The notes under the pieces were generated by a model. The model saw only the letters and a list, made by a program, of their open reading frames with translations. It did no database searches and had not been told where the DNA came from. Source: Pseudomonas mandelii (lineage in GTDB: Bacteria; Pseudomonadota; Gammaproteobacteria; Pseudomonadales; Pseudomonadaceae). From it: a DNA stretch of 64,000 bases. Location: contig NZ_RCZA01000012.1 of the NCBI RefSeq assembly GCF_006438925.1, forward strand, positions 62,001-126,000, in the 5' to 3' direction. Each line of letters starts with the position of its first letter. Within the stretch, counting starts at the first letter, position 1. Both the position numbers and the translations under genes were made by a program. Below, one piece after another: positions 60,767-64,000 of the stretch.

Positions 60767-62542
60767 ATGAGCAAAATGAGAGCAATCGAAGCCGCCGTTC
60801 TGGTGATGCGCCGTGAAGGGGTTGATACCGCTTTTGGCATCCCGGGCGCCGCGATCAACCCGCTGTACTCCGCCTTGCAGAAGGTCGGTGGCATCGATCA
60901 CGTCCTCGCTCGCCACGTTGAAGGCGCCTCGCACATGGCCGAGGGCTACACCCGCACCAAGGCCGGCAACATCGGCGTGTGCATCGGCACTTCCGGACCT
61001 GCCGGTACCGACATGGTCACCGGGCTCTACAGCGCCTCGGCCGACTCGATCCCGATTCTTTGCATTACCGGCCAGGCCCCCCGCGCCCGTATGCATAAGG
61101 AAGACTTCCAGGCTGTCGACATCACCGCGATCGTCAAACCAGTGACCAAGTGGGCAACCACCGTCATGGAGCCGGGCCAGGTGCCTTACGCGTTCCAGAA
61201 AGCCTTCTACGAAATGCGCTCCGGCCGTCCGGGTCCGGTGCTGATCGATCTGCCGTTCGACGTGCAGATGGCTGAAATCGAATTCGACATCGACGCCTAT
61301 GAACCACTGCCGCTGGCCAAGCCAACCGCTAACCGCGTGCAAATCGAGAAGGCCCTGGCCATGCTCGATCAGGCCGAGCGTCCGTTGTTGGTGGCCGGTG
61401 GCGGCATCATCAATGCCGACGCCAGCGAATTGCTGGTCGAGTTCGCCGAGCTGACCGGTATTCCGGTGGTCCCGACCCTGATGGGCTGGGGCACGATCCC
61501 GGACGATCACCCATTGATGGTCGGCATGGTCGGCCTGCAAACCTCGCACCGCTACGGCAACGCGACGATGCTCAAATCCGACCTGGTGTTGGGTGTCGGT
61601 AACCGCTGGGCCAACCGTCACACCGGTTCGATCGACGTTTACACCGAAGGCCGCAAGTTCATTCACGTCGACATCGAACCGACCCAGATCGGCCGCGTGT
61701 TCACCCCGGACCTGGGCATCGTGTCCGACGCCGCTGCCGCGCTGACCGTGTTCATCGAAGTCGCTCGCGAATGGCAAGCCGCCGGCAAGCTGAAAAACCG
61801 CAGTGCCTGGTTGCAAGACTGCCAGCAGCGCAAATCCAGCCTGCAGCGCAAGACTCACTTCGACAACGTGCCGGTCAAGCCGCAGCGGGTTTACGAAGAG
61901 ATGAACCAGGTGTTCGGCAAAGACACGTGCTACGTCAGCACCATCGGCCTGTCGCAGATTGCCGGCGCGCAGTTCCTGCACGTCTACAAACCGCGTCACT
62001 GGATCAACTGCGGTCAGGCCGGCCCGTTGGGCTGGACCATTCCGGCAGCGCTGGGCGTGGTCAAGGCTGATCCGACCCGCAAGGTCGTGGCACTGTCGGG
62101 CGACTATGACTTCCAGTTCATGATCGAAGAACTGGCGGTGGGTGCGCAGTTCAAGCTGCCGTACATCCACGTGGTGGTGAACAACTCGTACCTGGGGCTG
62201 ATTCGTCAGGCTCAGCGCGGTTTCGACATGGACTACTGCGTACAACTGTCCTTCGACAACCTCAATGCGCCGGAACTCAACGGTTACGGTGTCGACCACG
62301 TCGCAGTCGCCGAAGGTCTGGGCTGCAAGGCGCTGCGTGTGTTCGAACCGGGCCAGATCCAGCCTGCCCTGCGCAGGGCTCAGGAGCTGATCGAAGAGTT
62401 CAAGGTGCCGGTGATCGTCGAGATTATTCTGGAGCGTGTGACCAACATTTCCATGGGCACCGAGATCAACGCCGTCAACGAATTCGAAGACCTGGCGCTG
62501 GTCGGCAACGATGCGCCGACTGCAATTTCGCTGCTGGATTGA
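60767..62542 (+). CDS. gcl: Glyoxylate carboligase (tartronate-semialdehyde synthase)
   Basis: Gcl joins two glyoxylates to tartronate semialdehyde and CO2. The 591 residues show the TPP-family N-terminus FGIPGAAINPLYSAL, the segment RHVEGASHMAEGYTR near residue 47 where Val replaces the catalytic Glu of most TPP enzymes (a known Gcl trait), and the TPP/Mg motif GDYDFQFMIEELAVGAQ near 445. It also keeps FAD-like sequence as in acetolactate synthases. AGAGG is 10 bases before the ATG. First gene of gcl-hyi-glxR. Confidence 0.96.
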   Translation: MSKMRAIEAAVLVMRREGVDTAFGIPGAAINPLYSALQKVGGIDHVLARHVEGASHMAEGYTRTKAGNIGVCIGTSGPAGTDMVTGLYSASADSIPILCITGQAPRARMHKEDFQAVDITAIVKPVTKWATTVMEPGQVPYAFQKAFYEMRSGRPGPVLIDLPFDVQMAEIEFDIDAYEPLPLAKPTANRVQIEKALAMLDQAERPLLVAGGGIINADASELLVEFAELTGIPVVPTLMGWGTIPDDHPLMVGMVGLQTSHRYGNATMLKSDLVLGVGNRWANRHTGSIDVYTEGRKFIHVDIEPTQIGRVFTPDLGIVSDAAAALTVFIEVAREWQAAGKLKNRSAWLQDCQQRKSSLQRKTHFDNVPVKPQRVYEEMNQVFGKDTCYVSTIGLSQIAGAQFLHVYKPRHWINCGQAGPLGWTIPAALGVVKADPTRKVVALSGDYDFQFMIEELAVGAQFKLPYIHVVVNNSYLGLIRQAQRGFDMDYCVQLSFDNLNAPELNGYGVDHVAVAEGLGCKALRVFEPGQIQPALRRAQELIEEFKVPVIVEIILERVTNISMGTEINAVNEFEDLALVGNDAPTAISLLD

Positions 62543-62551
62543 CCCGGTCTG

Positions 62552-62668
62552 GCCCCCTCTCCCCCCGGGAGAGGGCTGGGGTGAGGGAAAGGTTTTGCGG
62601 CGCTCGCATTATCGGGATCAGACTTCAGATTCCCCCTCACCCTAACCCTCTCCCCCAGGAGAGGGGAC
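62552..62668. repeat. Inverted repeat, CCCTCTCCC family
   Basis: Arms CCCTCTCCCCCCGGGAGAGG with GGGTGAGGG and the inverse CCCTCACCCTAACCCTCTCC, in the gcl-hyi gap. Confidence 0.8.
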
Positions 62669-62719
62669 TGATCGCGTTTAGCCGGGCCATCTGTATTTAA
62701 TCTGCACGAGGAGACCACC

Positions 62720-63502
62720 ATGCCGCGTTTCGCAGCCAACCTGTCCATGCTGTTCACCGAGCAGGATTTTCTTGCCCGTTTTGAAGCTGCCGCCAAGGCC
62801 GGCTTCAGTGGTGTCGAATACCTGTTCCCTTACGATTTCAGCTCTGCCGAGATCAAAGCCAAGCTCGATGCCAATGGCTTGACCCAGGTGCTGTTCAACC
62901 TGCCGGCCGGTGACTGGGCCAAGGGCGAGCGCGGTATCGCGTGCCTGCCGGATCGGGTTGAAGAGTTCCGCGCCGGTGTCGACCTGGCGATTGCCTATGC
63001 GAAAGTGTTGGGCAACACCCAGGTCAACTGCCTGGCCGGTATTCGTCCACAAGGCGTCGACGATGCCACCGTGGAAAAAACCTTTGTCGCCAACCTCAAG
63101 TACGCCGCCGACAAGCTGCAAGCGGCGGGCATCAAACTGGTGATGGAAGCGATCAACACCCGCGACATTCCGGGCTTCTACCTGAACAACACGGCGCAAG
63201 CCCTGTCGATTCGCGAACAGGTCGGCAGCGCCAACCTGTTCCTGCAATACGACATCTACCACATGCAAATCATGGAGGGCGACCTGGCCCGCACCATGGC
63301 TGCGCACCTGGGCGAGATCAACCACATCCAGTTGGCCGACAACCCTGGGCGCAACGAACCGGGCACCGGTGAGATCAACTACCGCTTCCTGTTCGAACAC
63401 CTGGACCGCATCGGTTATCAGGGTTGGGTTGGCTGCGAATACAAGCCGCTGACCACCACCGAGGCAGGTCTAGGCTGGCTTAAAACCCATAACGCGATCT
63501 GA
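62720..63502 (+). CDS. hyi: Hydroxypyruvate isomerase
   Basis: Hyi interconverts hydroxypyruvate and tartronate semialdehyde. The 260-residue TIM-barrel protein has the metal-binding Glu in LVMEAINTRDIPGFYL near residue 140, QYDIYHMQIMEGDLART near 178 and the second Glu in VGCEYKPLTTTEAGLGWL near 240. GAGGAG lies seven bases before the ATG. Confidence 0.95.
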   Translation: MPRFAANLSMLFTEQDFLARFEAAAKAGFSGVEYLFPYDFSSAEIKAKLDANGLTQVLFNLPAGDWAKGERGIACLPDRVEEFRAGVDLAIAYAKVLGNTQVNCLAGIRPQGVDDATVEKTFVANLKYAADKLQAAGIKLVMEAINTRDIPGFYLNNTAQALSIREQVGSANLFLQYDIYHMQIMEGDLARTMAAHLGEINHIQLADNPGRNEPGTGEINYRFLFEHLDRIGYQGWVGCEYKPLTTTEAGLGWLKTHNAI

Positions 63503-63519
63503 TCGAACACATTCACCCC

Positions 63520-63600
63520 TGTAGGAGCTGCCGAAGGCTGCGATCTTTTGATTTTAAAAACCTGAAGATCAAAAGATCGCAGCCTTCGGCAGCTCCTACG
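63520..63600. repeat. Inverted repeat, GATCGCAGCCT family
   Basis: Arms GTAGGAGCTGCCGAAGGCTG and CAGCCTTCGGCAGCTCCTAC in the hyi-glxR gap, related to those at 14189 and 35750. Confidence 0.9.
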
Positions 63601-63629
63601 GCTGTTTATAAAAACAAGAGGATTTTCTC

Positions 63630-64000
63630 ATGGCTAAAATCGGATTTATCGGCACCGGCATCATGGGCCACCCAATGGCGTTGAACCTGCAGAAAGCCGG
63701 TCACAGCCTGTTCCTGTCGGCGCACCACGACGCTGCGCCTGCTGACCTGATTGCCGGTGGCGCCGTCGCCCTGGCGAACCCGAAAGAAGTCGCGCAAGAA
63801 GCCGAATTCATCATCGTCATGGTGCCGGATACCCCGCAGGTCGATGACGTGCTGTTCCGTGCCGACGGTGTTGCGGCCGGTGTTGGCAAAGGCAAAGTCG
63901 TGATCGACATGAGCTCGATCTCGCCAACCGCCACCAAAGCCTTCGCTGCCAAAATCAACGAAAAAGGCGCTCAGTACCTCGACGCGCCAGTGTCCGGCGG
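63630..64000 (+). CDS. glxR: Tartronate semialdehyde reductase (partial)
   Basis: The first 123 residues of an NAD(P)H-dependent beta-hydroxyacid dehydrogenase are present; the window ends inside it. GFIGTGIMGHPMALNLQKAGH (residues 5-25) is the dinucleotide-binding site, and DAPVSGG at the end is the start of the substrate-binding signature. It reduces tartronate semialdehyde to glycerate. AGAGGA is eight bases before the ATG. Confidence 0.93.
   Translation, partial: MAKIGFIGTGIMGHPMALNLQKAGHSLFLSAHHDAAPADLIAGGAVALANPKEVAQEAEFIIVMVPDTPQVDDVLFRADGVAAGVGKGKVVIDMSSISPTATKAFAAKINEKGAQYLDAPVSG

Noticed and set aside
1..64000. tRNA, rRNA, prophage or integrative element
   Set aside because: No cloverleaf, ribosomal sequence, integrase or phage genes were found by eye. 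The only transposase-like gene is the RAYT.

Overview
The window is a stretch of Pseudomonas chromosome, most likely from the P. fluorescens group. Three things suggest this. The genes are GC-rich, tightly packed and typical of the genus. The gaps between them are full of the short palindromic REP/REPIN sequences (core GAGCCTGCTCGCGA and relatives) of fluorescent pseudomonads. Gene order at several loci also matches what I remember of P. aeruginosa PAO1. I see no tRNA, rRNA, prophage, CRISPR array or classical insertion sequence. About 59 protein genes are supported, and the last one runs off the end.

Layout. 0.1-2.5 kb: a glutathione peroxidase, a 40-residue membrane protein, an MFS transporter and a MarR regulator, with two near-identical palindromic operators in the promoters of the last two. 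2.7-12.1 kb: a nine-junction cobalamin operon on the minus strand (cobO-cobB-bluB-cbiB-cobD-cobQ-cobU-cobT-cobC-cobS) behind a clear B12 riboswitch. It covers adenosylation, amidation, aminopropanol arm, lower ligand synthesis and nucleotide loop assembly. 12.2-19.6 kb: an unknown protein with a likely Crc/Hfq site, a sorbosone-type dehydrogenase lipoprotein, an O-methyltransferase, two NlpC/P60 lipoproteins, Hda, an AI-2E family permease and a DUF2066 protein. 20.0-22.4 kb: purM-purN-DUF3108. 22.5-25.0 kb: reverse transsulfuration (cystathionine beta-synthase and gamma-lyase). 25.2-35.5 kb: a chemoreceptor, OsmC and pirin, a dienelactone hydrolase, htpG with a sigma-32 promoter, two hotdog thioesterases, a small lipoprotein with an AlgU-like promoter, MAPEG and DUF599 membrane proteins, and brnQ.

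35.9-48.9 kb is the core TCA region: sdhCDAB, sucAB-lpd-sucCD on the minus strand and gltA divergent from sdhC, with good sigma-70 promoters for both directions. 49.0-49.5 kb is a gene-free inverted-repeat element. 49.6-52.8 kb: yjcH-actP and a glycine-betaine binding protein. 53-59.3 kb: a GH17 glucan transferase, a small membrane protein, a periplasmic alpha/beta hydrolase overlapping an MlaA/VacJ paralogue, a DUF808 membrane protein and a TetR regulator. 59.4-60.0 kb: a REP-associated tyrosine transposase (RAYT) with its own REP variant on both sides. 60.1-64 kb: glyoxylate assimilation, with a GlcG-like gene divergent from gcl-hyi-glxR and twin TTGTATACAA sites between them.

Most of this is ordinary core genome. 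The parts that look least described are: the MarR locus, whose regulator is probably made from a leaderless mRNA and whose MFS gene is translationally coupled to a 40-residue protein; CobB, whose C-terminus is encoded by an inserted REPIN; the hydrolase/MlaA pair, in which the MlaA lacks a lipobox; and the long inverted-repeat element after gltA.
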